From contig LUCW03000663.1 of assembly GCA_001586965.3 (NCBI GenBank), forward strand, positions 7,501 through 56,323: 48,823 nucleotides of DNA. Reading direction: 5' to 3'. A program made the position numbers and the translations under genes. Every line of letters starts with the position of its first letter. The stretch's first letter is position 1. The notes under the pieces were generated by a model. It worked only from the letters and a program-made list of their open reading frames with translations, was not told the DNA's origin and did not search any database. Shown here piece after piece: positions 1 through 25,421 of this stretch. Origin of the DNA: Sphaeroforma sirkka. Lineage: Eukaryota; Opisthokonta; Ichthyosporea; Ichthyophonida.

Positions 1-31
<31 letters not shown>
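1..31. repeat. (AT)n microsatellite at window edge
   Basis: A pure AT dinucleotide run occupies the first 31 bases and presumably continues beyond the left edge. Confidence 0.95.
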
Positions 32-34
<3 letters not shown>

Positions 35-822
35 AGCGTGCTTGTACAATACATGTATTCTATCATCTATAACGAAACTTGTGGAGTAAATATGCGTACA
101 TGCGATACCTTACTATATATGCGCCTAGATATACACTTATACCCGTGTGTTTATACGAGATAAGTTTCCAAAAGCATATGAGACTATCGAAAGCATACGT
201 GTATGTACATTGTGAAGTGCATTACAATATGCACTATTTTATACAAAAATTCGATATTGTATACAGTATATAGACATTTAAGTTTCTTCATGCCTCTCTA
301 CTATCGTTTATTTCGCTCGTAGGTTTTCGAAAGCCCCCATGTTCTCGATCACAGCTAGTATACTCTGTAAATGTAAGTGTATCTATCCCCATATTTGAGT
401 ACGTTTGTAAACTTTGAACACACCTCACATTCAGTCTTCAGAAGTAATCATATCGTCGGAACGTCACATAAGTCGGAAATTCGCATGCGTTTATATCTAT
501 GTGCGTATGTACATACATTGGAACAGTTTGGCTTAAAAAACCTACCAAAATAAACACACGTAGTCTACGTACCACTTGTCAGAACTCCGAAACTCGAAAG
601 CCAGAATCTCAACAACAAAATCTAATCACCTACATACTACATTATAAATACTCAGGTAAGGGACTATTTTAACTTTAGCCTCAACACGGCAACACAAGGC
701 TATCCGCATAGCCTCCTGAAAAAAAACGGGCTATGCTTTCCGCAATGTTCTTCTGAGTGTGTTTCATCTGAGTTCTGAAATCTGAAATCCGACTATTATG
801 AAGCAGGTCCAAAGCAGTGAGT

Positions 823-853
823 CAGGTGTCACTCCGTGTCAGCCTGACACCTG
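823..853. repeat. Inverted repeat (9-bp arms, 13-nt loop)
   Basis: CAGGTGTCA at 823-831 is the exact reverse complement of TGACACCTG at 845-853. No adjacent gene gives it a clear role; it may be chance. Confidence 0.5.
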
Positions 854-1312
854 TCGTGTGGATCGTCCAACTACACTACTACGCCCTACGGCTAACGGTC
901 TATAGAATACACTACTTCCAGTTTTACACTATGTATGTCAGTTGCGAAGAAGAAATGCCAAAACTACACAAAGAAATATAGAAACGAATGTCACACGAAA
1001 GTCGGTCACTCACGCACTTTCACTCTAAAAGCAACATGCAACTATGCCGAAGCATACATATACATGTGAGGGCTGCTCAGGTGCCTATGATACCCAGTGC
1101 TATGTGTATCGCCGATTCCCTGCAACTACACGTGGTAATCGGTGTTCGAGTATCTTGTTCGTACGAATGGGGTATCTCTTCCTATTGACCACGTTAACCC
1201 TAAACATATCAAGGACGATTTCATCAAGCGAGTTTTTTGTTGCATACGTTCACTTGCTTGGCCTTTACTGTGGCTATACGTGCATTGCTGTCTATAGTGC
1301 GTATTTTTTTTT

Positions 1313-1387
<75 letters not shown>

Positions 1388-1392
1388 ATATG
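1313..1392. repeat. (TA)n(TG)n compound microsatellite
   Basis: A T-run leads into about 30 bp of TA repeats and then about 40 bp of TG repeats. Confidence 0.95.
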
Positions 1393-1527
1393 TGTGTGGA
1401 CAAATCCGCATCTATGTATGCCATGCACGTTTGACCACTGTGTAGGTGTGTGTTATCAAAAGAACGATGTCGACTGGTTGTAGGTGGTAGTGCATATGGT
1501 ATTCGTGTAGATGCACAGACGTGTGTA

Positions 1528-1645
<118 letters not shown>

Positions 1646-2136
1646 TATACATGCATTAGTTGTGCGTTTGCGTGCACATTACGTGGTCTTGGTGATCGGC
1701 TATTCCGTAGTTTTCTACACGTATGGCTGTGAAGGTCTGTCCTTTACGATCCTTGTCTCGCGCGTTTTGTGGGATATCAGGTAGTCAGATGTATGTTATA
1801 TTTCATCGCTGTAAATCGGCATACGTTGAGTTACTGTTGATGTATTAAAAGTACCATTTGGCGTACCTGACTTCTCTCGGCTGCAAACATTGTATGTACG
1901 CGGTTAACCTCTTCAATAGACAGGTACATTTTATGTACGTGTTCTTTGATTCTTTGGTCCAAGTAACGTACAGTAGGGATGTTTGTACGTAGGAATATCA
2001 ATGTACTTTTGTGGGAAATATGTTATCGGCGGCTTTCATAGCTCATTCCATGTCGATGTACTTTCTCCGAGGGTCTACAATCACTGTCATGAACAACTGT
2101 CTGTTTCGAACGACTGATTCATGCACCTGTATTTCA

Positions 2137-2139
<3 letters not shown>

Positions 2140-2177
<38 letters not shown>
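2140..2177. repeat. (TA)n microsatellite
   Basis: A perfect TA tract of about 38 bp. Confidence 0.95.
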
Positions 2178-2179
<2 letters not shown>

Positions 2180-3274
2180 CTTCATACTATTGTTATAGGT
2201 AGACACGTCTGGATGCAGTTGCATCCAAGATGAAAAGATGTCTCAGACTTGGTTTGTACTATATGAGTGCATTGGTGTTTTCGTATACTATTTATTCCAT
2301 CTGTCTGTATGTTCTTCCTCGGATCTCTTTGGACCCGAGTGGGCGTTGTATGCTGACTATACATTCAACATGTCAATTAGCGCTTTATTGCACTCAGACT
2401 ATTGTCAAGACATAAAAAGGGGTCCCGAAGATGTGAACCCGCCACGGAGGATAGTTTTAGGTGAGACTCCGGTATCACACAACGTTTTCACGAGTGCGAA
2501 TTTAGCGACCGTCCGAATGGTGTAAATAACTAGAGAGGAGTTCGTTTCAGTCGCGCAGAAGGGCGTTTCGGCCAGATAGGGTTGATAGGGATAATCAGCA
2601 CAAACTTAAGAATTTAGGTATTTTCAATGACCTCCCATCCACATAAGTCCGACAAGTTGAACTACGCCTGTGGCATTGGATATCAGAAGAATTTTGGCCG
2701 CTCGGCCACATATCTGCGCGCGCATAGTCTTACAGCCAACCTTGTGTTTTCAGTTCTGGTTGAACACACAACTAAATTGACAACACGAAGCGCTTGATAC
2801 TAATCTGTTCATTACGCATATCAGTCATATACAACACTTTCGTAAACAATAATTTCATGCATATGGCAAAAATATACATTTGTGGTTGGAGTCTCAAATA
2901 TACAGTTGTCAATTCAGTGAACTTCATTAGCAAAATCTCGGACGTTGGTGAATGATATCTATACACTCCAGTTTTCGGCATGAGTCGCACCGTGAAAGAA
3001 ATATAATGTCCCGCGATATCCGGTCATCACAGAGATATGAACCGTTGTACGTTAGACTTGAGTCGACTTGTTCAATTTATTTACTAATCTGAACCGACGC
3101 AGTTGTGACGAGATCCTCAACTGTATTGCAAACCGGGCTACTTCCTTGGGAGGTTCTGGCCAATCCCGTCGGCTAGGTCGGAGGAAGGTGGTTGTACCCT
3201 GTTTGGTACGTTCCAGCACTTCCAGGACGTTGGTCGACTCGTTTCGCGCTTGCAAGACTGGGACCTTTTAGGCA

Positions 3275-16697
<13,423 letters not shown>

Positions 16698-16746
16698 ATG
16701 AAATGTGCGCATCTGTGAGTGTTTCTGCATAGTAATGCCATGGTTT

Positions 16747-16752
16747 AATAAA
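16747..16752 (+). terminator. Poly(A) signal AATAAA of RUVBL1
   Basis: A canonical AATAAA lies 50 nt after the RUVBL1 stop codon; another AATAAA-containing run occurs near 16835. The first is the likelier cleavage signal by spacing. Confidence 0.6.
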
Positions 16753-17244
16753 GGGGTGTTCACCTCAGTGCACACATAAAAAACGCATGTGTTTAATGGA
16801 AGATTTTGTATACTGCAACACGAAACACTCGTATAAATAAAAATAGTCTGATTTTTCTATTTTTGTGCTCTACAGTTTGCATATCACTCTGAGTTAGAAT
16901 TTCCTTATGTTGAATGACTGACTAGTTTTGTAACGTGTCCCCAAACTATTAGGGGGATCGCAGCCGGTTTTATGATTGCTTGGCACTTGTCTATCTCCCA
17001 AACAACTATACTAGACTGTACCGAAGGTGTTTTCCATTAATAATCTCGATGTGAATTGGTTTCTAAATCGTGTCAACGATTAGGCGGATCGCAGTCATAT
17101 TTATGTACTTTCTTAGCATAGGTATATATCTCCTTCCTCTCACTTATCTGTATTCTTTTAGAGAATGAAATTCATTTTGTAAAAATTAAATGGCATGCGA
17201 ATTCATTATTGTATTATAGATTTATACAATTATTTTATGTTCAA
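16753..17244. other. Intergenic stretch with a short diverged repeat
   Basis: No gene seen. A motif of the form ATTAGG(G/C)GGATCGCAG(C/T)C occurs near 16950 and near 17080, suggesting an old duplication of about 130 bp. Confidence 0.5.
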
Positions 17245-17317
17245 TCTTGTGGGTAGTATAGTGGCTAGTATCCCCGCCTGCCACGCGGAAGACCCGGGTT
17301 CCATTCCGGTTCGAGAA
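17245..17317 (+). pseudogene. Decayed tRNA, Asp-like body with GCC (Gly) anticodon
   Basis: The D arm and anticodon arm strongly resemble tRNA (GTAGTATAGTGG; anticodon loop CTGCCAC with stem CCGC/GCGG). The acceptor stem has a mismatch, and the T arm appears to lack one base, so its 5-bp stem does not close. The body resembles eukaryotic tRNA-Asp but the anticodon reads GCC. Probably a pseudogene; a divergent functional tRNA is possible. Confidence 0.5.
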
Positions 17318-17494
17318 TCTTTTCTTTCTTTTGTTGAACTATATGTTTTTGTCAGTCGTAGAGTTGAAGATATTGTTGAATGCGATCATTAAGAATAGTT
17401 AAAACAAAATATCAACATTTAATACCTGGCATTTTATTGTTCAGTTCATCCTATGAATATAGTGGCAAGATTTTTGTCTTGCGTACAAAAAATC

Positions 17495-17565
17495 TCACCT
17501 AGCCGGAAATCGAATCCGGGTCTACCCCGTGGCAGGGGGCAATTATACCACTAAACCACTAGGTA
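17495..17565 (-). tRNA. tRNA-Gly (GCC)
   Basis: On the minus strand a complete cloverleaf can be folded: 7-bp acceptor (first pair U-G), D arm with AGTGGT loop, anticodon loop CTGCCAC on a 5-bp stem, and T loop TTCGATT on a closed stem. Discriminator A is followed by a T-rich Pol III terminator. No intron. Confidence 0.93.
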
Positions 17566-20500
17566 CATTTGTATATTGTAATTATTATATTTATATTTAT
17601 TTTATTGCATACTTATTTTGGGTGCATAGCTGCTCTTTTTGCAGAGGAATCTCGTCATTGCAGGAGACCACATTTAAATGTGGGCTGCTGTGATCATTTC
17701 CTCGTAATATACTCGTGATTATTTTGAAACGAAATATTGAAATTAATGTATGATCTTTGGCTGTGTGTACCTTTTGCGCAAATGAGGAGCCTCATGGCTT
17801 CATGGCAGGCTATATATACCTTTATGCCCAGTATTCTATCAAACAGCTCTATTTGTACTAATTAATTGTAATACATATTTATGTAGCTTATTATTGATCA
17901 GAATATTTTATTTACATTCTACATTTTAGTTCATACTTAACTTTAGTGTTGAATGAATAAATGCGATATGCGAGTGTTTTTTATATACCCCAATAGCTAT
18001 CTATATTGAATCTACTATCCTCTCCAGGAAAGTATACTGCATGACGTATATTAGCACCATCAGTGCAGAAAGAGACCTTTTATTTGAACCCCGGCTAGTG
18101 TACGCTATCGATGGCCGTGTATAATTGACTAGAGAATACACATGGGGGTCAGGTGTTTGATCGCGACCGTACGCTTCGAGAGACAAGATTTTATTTCTGA
18201 GACAAATGTATTTATATCGATGATAGTCAGTAGTTTGAAGTTGCCCATTACTCGATATGGAAAAGTTATATTCATGTGATATGGTAGCAAGTAGTTATAA
18301 AAACTAACCCTTGATAAGTACTAAGTACCCAGTATACTGCCTGGAAACTTACTACCGGCGATTATTTTCATACTCAGTGGGGTGTCATATTTGTGTTAAC
18401 ACTACCCGATGCTTTGTGCCTAACTGAATATTCTCTAAATTCAATATTTGGTCAATTCTTTTGTACCAATAGGCCACCGCTTCAGTTCGCCGCGTAAATT
18501 CGTTGGATTCTGATGCTGTGGAAACTAGAATCCAGAAGCGTCTTTTCGTATCGTAATCCCTCAAATGGATGAGTTGACTCAGAACCGGCTAAATCACCAC
18601 TTCCCGTTCGTCAATGTGTGTGAACCACTACACGGTGTAAAAGATACATGTATTAGCTTAATTGACTTAATTTGACCAAACGATTCGACCCCTTAGCTGA
18701 AGGAACTGTTATCCAATACGTTGCTTCGCGCAATAAATATGTGTATATCGCTGTCGCCAATACTGATGTTTTATAGTGGAGTTGGTTAGTCAAGGACATC
18801 GACATTGGGTAGTTCGTTTCTAACCCCCATAGATACGATGTTTATATGTGCAAGATGATGTGATAGACGGATATAATTCATTAGTTGTGAGATTGACAGT
18901 CAATTATGTCTCACTGATATCAACTTATCAAAAATACAAAAACACAATTTACGTAGCAGCCAAAGTGTCCCATAGAGGGTAGAATGCGATAAACAGCATA
19001 CTATCCATGCGCAAACTGAACATATCATTGCTATAAAAGCTTTCGTCTCCTCAAACCCCGACACTGCTGATTGTAAGTAGCATATCGGTGTTGTCTAGAT
19101 ACGAACATAATATGCAAAGCCGGATATAGAAATTGATTGTTTCACTTAAACCTTTCTGAATATAAACCGGAAGCGCAAACTGAAGAATGTCCCGTTTCCG
19201 GCGTGTGCTAGTTCATCATTATCATTTAGTCATTTGTCATAGCCATTTTGGCCATCTCGTATTTACTATGTATATCATGTTATCCTCCCGTCGGATGTGC
19301 TGTAGTATTCACGGCCGTGCTTTGAAATTTAGTAGCCCAAATTACATCATGAGAAATGCATAATTATCAGGCGAACTAGCACCTAAAACCTTCTGACATC
19401 TATAAATCCTCCTTCTCGTAGCAATTCCCCCAACAGTCAAATATTTGCAATATTCTACCAAACGAAACGGTACACATTGTAGCAATTATGAACATGAAAT
19501 GTTCACATAAACATTACGAAGGGATGTCAGACTATTCGTTGTATACGTCAAAGCCACTCTTGTTATCTCGTATTTCATACCTTTGTCACACTATCCTCCC
19601 GTCGTATGTATTCCATAGGTCGCTCATGCTTGGACGCCAAGTGCTAAGTAGGTTCAATAAAAAAGCATATAAGCCATCAGACACTATATTACAGACGCTC
19701 TTGAAAACTTAACCACATGCATATTGTGCTTCTATAGTTTTCGCTTATCCGTTTTGATCCATTTTCAGACCCCTGCTAACGAGACCCAGTAGATAATTGT
19801 ATGTGTATATAGCAGCAGAATCGTGCATTCACATGGATTCGTAGTCAAGATCATTGCTTTTAAGGTTATATTAATATATCTATCGTAGTACAATTAAGTT
19901 GTAGTCCACTCGCAGCGTTTCAATATATGGGCCACCACCATGATTGTGCAATAAAACTTATTTGTCACTAGCTCACTCTTGGACGTTTAAACGTGTATGG
20001 AAGGCTAGTGAACTGAATACCTCTCCTACAAATGATCACCTTTTAAGAAGTTCTATATCATCTTCTATTGAATGTGTTTAGAGATTTTGGGATGTTTCAG
20101 CATATGCATATCGCCGTGTACGCAGGAAATGCCCCCGAAACGAACTTTCTAGCTCATGACAATGCTAAGACTATTAGCACGCCCCGTTTGATACTAGGGC
20201 GATCGCGATTGCGGATCAGAATAATCACGGCCGTGTCTTGAATTCGATAATCCCAATTGTATATCGATGTTTCATCAAGCAGTGCATAATTATCAGGATA
20301 CCCAAACTCTCTTGACATCTATGAAATATCCGTCTCGTGGCAACTTTCCTAACATACGTCAAATATTTTCAAATTTACCAACGACAAATATCGTGAAAAA
20401 TATGCGCATGAAATGTCCGCATACACAGTATAAAAAGACCTCAGAATGTTCATGTATACTGCCGAGAAAGCATGAAGTACTTTATTATTTGGTTAATTAT

Positions 20501-21933
20501 ACAACCCAGGCGTTAAAAATAGTATACGATGTGATGTGTTTATCATCTGACTATATAAATAAGATCTTTATAGCCTATTAGTTTTGTATCGCATATTATT
20601 CGTTATTGAGAATATATAAATCGATACAATCGAATTGGTAAGCGATTGTATGTCAAGGTCAACATTCTGCACTATGTATATCCGGTCGTCCTAAAATAAC
20701 TTATATCGCTTGAAGTTCGATCTATATATATATGAATTTGTTTCAGTCATACTCATAACTGGGGTGTACATCTACTGTATCGACTGCAAACTCGGGGGTA
20801 GTTACTTGACCGTTTGATTGTATATAAAGTAGTCAACCATATCGTCGTATACCAGAGTGCAATGATTTTCGGGATCACATTATTTACCCTCAATTGTTTC
20901 GCAATTAAGATAAACTCGAGACTATATAGTAATCCTTGATCTTAAGGTATATACGACGATCGCTCTATCAGCAACTCGGGTTACCTTGATCTCATTAGGA
21001 ACGCAAAGCATTGGCGTCAGATTCCTTCAGTAGTATTGAAGTGGAGCAGAGGGCAGGGGCACTAGCCCAATAGGGGAGAAGGCTATGGGTTGATAAAGGG
21101 ATATGGGACAGAATCTGTATCACTATTTGGTTACCTGGATAGTTTGTTGTTCTACAGTGAGGCAATAAGAGTTATTCAAATATGTTCTCTTTCTACGTCC
21201 AGCGTTTGTAGTCAGTGTTCTCTAGATGCGCGACCATCAGCTTCGGATTGCTGCGACGTTGCAGATAATATACCATCTCCATATACAAAGACATTTGAGG
21301 TTATTACCTACCAATATTTACATATACACACAGACCAGAGGAAAAAACGCTCATATGATTACAAGTGAGAGTCGAATATATATAAATAAGGAACCTCGAG
21401 GCAAGGGCTGAGAAGGGCAGAGACATCTTGTGTATCACAAAGATACTTTTTGGATTACAAATGTTTCGTTATTGTCACTGGACAAGGTCTATTACAACCC
21501 AATTACTGTCGAATATGGTAGGACGACCAAATATAGCCATCAACTGCGCATATTGGGTTGTTCATACCAGAGAAGTCGGTGATACTTTTGTGATGTGTCA
21601 GGTGTGGACGCACCGGTTCTTTGATTCTAGTTTGGGAGCGACAATATACCTCATTATTCTATCAGAAGTGGAAGTGCATGTATATGATGTTTAGATCCCG
21701 TGTCGAGTCTTGGTCTTCGAGCTTCACAATTGACAACGCCGATCAAATGTCCCCAACAATAACCTTTTAGAAAAGAAGTGTGCTTGGACAAATTCACTCC
21801 ACGATCTCAAATCTATTTGATCGAGTGTGCTCATATATATTTATAGTGTACAGGGATGAATGCAACCTGCATTTTGTCGAAACGAGAACCTTGATTTAAA
21901 TTTATATAATACAACTATGAAATCTCGAAGCAA
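17566..21933. other. Gene-poor stretch between the two tRNA-Gly genes
   Basis: About 4.4 kb without a recognised gene. Short open frames (for example 20267-20581 and 21090-21368 plus) have no family resemblance. It contains degenerate repeats, annotated separately. Confidence 0.6.
19235..20460. repeat. Old, degenerate direct repeats
   Basis: The segment 19308-19530 (starting at ATTCACGGCCGTG) has a diverged copy at 20225-20440: shared blocks include TGCATAATTATCAGG, TTGACATCTATRAA-type and CGTCAAATATT-type stretches in the same order. A second pair links 19235-19300 with 19551-19620 through TCTCGTATTT and TATCCTCCCGTCG. Divergence is high, so these are ancient duplications or remnants of a repeat family. 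Confidence 0.65.
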
Positions 21934-22004
21934 CACCTAGTGGTTTAGTGGTATAATTGCCCCCTGCCACGGGGTAGACCCGGATTCGATTTCCGGCTAG
22001 GTGA
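21934..22004 (+). tRNA. tRNA-Gly (GCC)
   Basis: Body identical to the minus-strand copy at 17495-17565 except the first acceptor base, here C pairing with G. Acceptor CACCTAG/CTAGGTG is perfect, anticodon loop is CTGCCAC, T loop is TTCGATT. No intron. Confidence 0.94.
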
Positions 22005-22206
22005 ATTTATTTTAGAAATATGTACTAGTGTGTTTTGTAGATTGATACATTCATATACATAGGTATACTGGTTTATTGTGTATATATGTAGATTTTATGA
22101 TATATATGCACAATGTATATGTATGCGTATATATAAATATTGTTCGTGTGTAAAAACATGTTTTTAACATTTGTACATAATCGAATCAAAAACATAAAAA
22201 ATAATT

Positions 22207-22279
22207 TGGAGAATGAGAGAATTGAACTCCCGACTTCGTGCATGCTAAGCACGCACTCTACCAACTGAGTTAATTCCCA
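22207..22279 (-). tRNA. tRNA-Ala (AGC)
   Basis: The minus strand folds as a cloverleaf: D stem ACTC/GAGT, anticodon stem CGTGC/GCACG around loop TTAGCAT (anticodon AGC), and T stem GGGAG/CTCTC around TTCAATT. The first acceptor pair is mismatched; the other six pair with one wobble. No intron. Confidence 0.9.
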
Positions 22280-23001
22280 GCTGTCATACTTTATATATTA
22301 AACAATATATACTTTTTATACATATTTTATCGTTCGTTTATGAATTGAAATCATCACTAAGAGCGAACAGCGAGTATCGAAACCACAAAACGGTAGCACC
22401 TTCATCGCACTTGTAATAGTTTGTGCAGTCAAGAGCTCGCGAAATATTTTATCGTTGCAAATACACCCGAATTCCGCAACGAATCAGTCCCTAATACATC
22501 ATGATTGACAATATCAAATCAACGGTATATCGACAGAACCGCTTGCAAATCTTAATAATCGGCATTCATATTGACAGCTGAATCTGAAAACATACAGTCC
22601 AGTATCGATTGTCGGTCATATTTGTTTTGATGTACCATCATCCACGTCAACTGAACATCTTCCAAAGGGGTTTGAGACAATAATTATTGTCAACTTGCAA
22701 TCTTCAACGAGCCTCATTTTCGAGCCTGAAAACCACTACCAACAAAACGACCGCAATTGGCTCTGTAATTATCGGAACAGTGATGGTGTTCGACACACTT
22801 TGGCTAACCTACCAATCCAATGGGTGTCGCGGGAGGCTATATTTTGCTCTGTGAATTTGATAGTGGACTTTTCGGATAACGGCTTGCCTACTTGGCCCTC
22901 ATCGTGACTCTGAAAAATAGAACTACAAGGCTTCAACACCAGTTCTGTATTTTGCATGGCCGCGTGTTTAATAGTGAATTTTATTTTTCAAAACCAGTCT
23001 C

Positions 23002-23004
<3 letters not shown>
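22280..23004. other. Intergenic stretch left of the MULE
   Basis: No recognised gene or repeat family. The MULE left terminus should lie here or in the GC-rich block to the right, but no terminal inverted repeat was identified. Confidence 0.5.

Positions 23005-23068
<64 letters not shown>
23005..23068. repeat. (TA)n microsatellite
   Basis: A perfect TA tract of about 64 bp immediately left of a GC-rich repeat block. Confidence 0.96.
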
Positions 23069-23071
<3 letters not shown>

Positions 23072-23220
23072 GTAGGCGAGAGCGTCAGACTTAAGACGAG
23101 TCGCAGGCGAAAACGGGCAGGTTTAGCGGTCGCAGGCGAGAGCTTCAGCCTTGCTTGTCGCAGGCGACAATCGCAGTCATAGTGGTCGCAAGACCCAGTC
23201 TTAGTCGTATTGGTAGCAGT
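23069..23220. repeat. GC-rich imperfect tandem repeat (GTCGCAGGCGA core)
   Basis: CGCAGGCGA recurs at about 23102, 23131 and 23159, with a related AGTAGGCGAG at 23071 and GGTCGCAAGA near 23184, a spacing of about 28 bp. Base composition differs sharply from the AT-rich surroundings. It lies 70 bp upstream of the MULE transposase start, so it may belong to the MULE terminal or promoter region. Confidence 0.7.
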
Positions 23221-23291
23221 CTTAACAAATCTCTTTATTATTGAATAACCATTGCTCAAATTCTAACTACTAATCTTACGCGTGTGTTAAT

Positions 23292-23635
23292 ATGAAAGTA
23301 AAACCTAATGCTGAAGATAGCTGCAAGGTTTGGTTCTCAGCTAAACGAATAGAAAAAGGGCTGTATCGATATGCGAAAGAGGAGACATATCATACTTGTA
23401 TAGCTAAAAGTTACCAACGAAACCGTAAAAGAGGTATCAAAATTATATCGTATTACTGGGATTTTGTTTGTATATATTTTGTGTTAGCACTGTTCATGAA
23501 AAATTGATGTAGTCGGACTTTGCCAACCTGACTCTATTACTGTTTTATTTGCAGAGTGCAACATGAAGATACTCAAAACCGGCGAAACTTTTAAATTGTT
23601 AGACAAGTATACTGTCCCATAATCTAAGGTAGTTA
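23292..23635 (+). pseudogene. MULE transposase, N-terminal exons
   Basis: Exon 23292-23433 starts with ATG and encodes a Lys/Arg-rich region with VWFSAKRIEKGLYRYAKEE and a Cys/His pair (HTC). It splices (GT at 23434, AG ending 23554) to 23555-23635, which contains KILKTGETFKLLDKYTVP followed by an in-frame TAA. The frame then runs into the element 1 insertion site and continues on the far side. This resembles the N-terminal DNA-binding portion of MuDR transposases by position more than by a diagnostic motif. Confidence 0.6.
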
Positions 23636-24388
23636 TGTAAATATCGTCTCTTAAGGCGGTATAAACGTCTTAGAGCTACTGAACGTAATAAAATCGTAAA
23701 GTCTTTTAATAAGTCTTTTAAGTATATGAATTTTAGTCTGGTAATAAAGTTAGGTATGCCTCATATAAATCAGCAATACTCTGGGGGATTGTAAGGCTGA
23801 GACATTGCCTATATATCATCCTCCCAGTACTGATTTCGCCGAAGGGATTTTATTTATGTTTTCGTTATCGTTATTGTCGAAACTAGTATTACTTGTTTTG
23901 TTGCACGAAATACTAAAACTAGTAAAATCCTATCGTTAGAAAAAAAAAAAAAAAAGAAAAGAAATACCCTTGATGTCCTTAGTTATTGTCTTAACCAATA
24001 ACTGGCCACTTATCAAGAATTACCGACTTCATCAGACTGGCATATCTGGTTGGCTGAGCGAAGGTCAAACTAGGTAACCATTAAGGGTCCCTAGAAACCT
24101 ATGTTCGGTTGAGCCATCTCGCTACCGAAGTATTCAGATGTATATTTTGGAGTGTTTATCTAGGTCTCTTAATAGACCTACTCCAAATATACTCTTTGGC
24201 CTTTTTCACAGTCCCTTTAATGGGTCGGGGCCAAAATATCTGATTTGTAAAATGGAAAAGGTACTTGTAAATAGAACCGTTAAAACCCATTTAATACACG
24301 TGCTTTTAATAGTACGTTTATAATTTACGTGCTGCTCAAGAGTACGTTTATAAACATAAGAGTCTAATGTGGAGGCCCGGCTATTACA
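23636..24388 (-). repeat. 3' LTR of retrotransposon 1
   Basis: Matches 31101-31858 almost base for base. On the element's sense strand it carries an AATAAA near 23850 and a TATATAGG-type box near 23810. The internal edge is preceded by GGTTGGGGCCTG, a weak polypurine-tract candidate. Confidence 0.95.
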
Positions 24389-24431
24389 CAGGCCCCAACC
24401 AGCTTTGAAATCCAAGAGAAGCTAGTTGCTC

Positions 24432-25237
24432 ACTCAAGCCGATTTTGGATTTGCAAAGCGAGAAAGGAAAAACGGGTCGAAAACATTAAGTAGCATAACA
24501 TATAGTTAATGTTTCTCAGGCGGAGAAGTTAAGCGTTCTCGGTTACCCTGTGGGTTTTGGGCTTAGGTCCAGTAGGTCCGTGGTGGTCGACTGGACGTTT
24601 CTTACGCTTCAGTGTCTTTGGGACGTATGAAGGATGAGCATTAAGGCTAGGGATAAATGCTGTAGGTGGGTAAGTTTTAACTTCCGTACCTTCAGATGTT
24701 GGGAACATGCTGTCTTTATCAGCTTGTGACTTATGTAGGCGTTTACGCCATTTTCTATAAAAGGCTTTTAAATAGTCTTGATTGTCAAAAGCGTCTGAAG
24801 TTAACTCAGCGATCGTACCGTCTATAAAGCGTGTACGATAGTATGTGTGTAACTCCCTTATCCGTTCTCCATATTATGTCCTTAAATTCAGAACGATCAA
24901 GAGGTGCACTAGAGGTATGTCTTCTTGCGAGTATAATCTCAGTAGTCGGAATACGACTTGTGCCTATATTAAGCGCACTAGAACCATCGGGGTTATTGAC
25001 CTCGTACGTTCCGCTTTTAGTGTCTGCTACTGAGATTATATATGGACCTATCCATTTAGATGTTAATACAGTAGCGTCAGAGTTGCGTTGACGGATGTTA
25101 ACTCTGTCACCAATCTGATACTCTGCTATCTTCTTGGTAGTGTTCCATCTGTTTTGCCTTTTTAATAAGGCTATATTACGTGCTTCTCGCAAGCAAGGGT
25201 ATACAACGTTATTATACGTTGTACCTTTTCTAACCAT
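24432..25237 (-). pseudogene. Retrotransposon 1 integrase C-terminus with GPY/F module and tail
   Basis: The frame 25237-24806 encodes an SH3-like GPY/F module: GDRVNIRQRN, then WIGPYIIS, then a YEVNN strand. Downstream in another frame is a segment with TIAELTSDAF and YLKAFYRKWRKRLHK, matching the equivalent tail of element 2. The module is typical of Gypsy integrases and may contact DNA. Frameshifts separate it from the catalytic core. Confidence 0.75.
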
Positions 25238-25421
25238 GGTAGCTCATGGCGATCAGGTTCATCCTTGTTATAGGGTATTTGTAACTCACTATATCTGCCA
25301 CGAAAATAGTGAGCGGGTGTAGTTCCTGGGATCAGCACACTCGTTCATTTGTGTTTGTACCCATTTAAGATGGTACGGCCAATCATCTGCATCGTCCGTT
25401 AATGCAGTGCCTAAGAAGAAC

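Noticed and set aside
2238..2525. 95-codon plus-strand frame
   Set aside because: No family resemblance, no supporting splice or promoter context, and overlapping alternative frames.
3052..3255. 67-codon minus-strand frame rich in Arg/Glu downstream of MRPS7
   Set aside because: No motif, overlaps an equally long plus-strand frame, and falls in the probable MRPS7 3' UTR.
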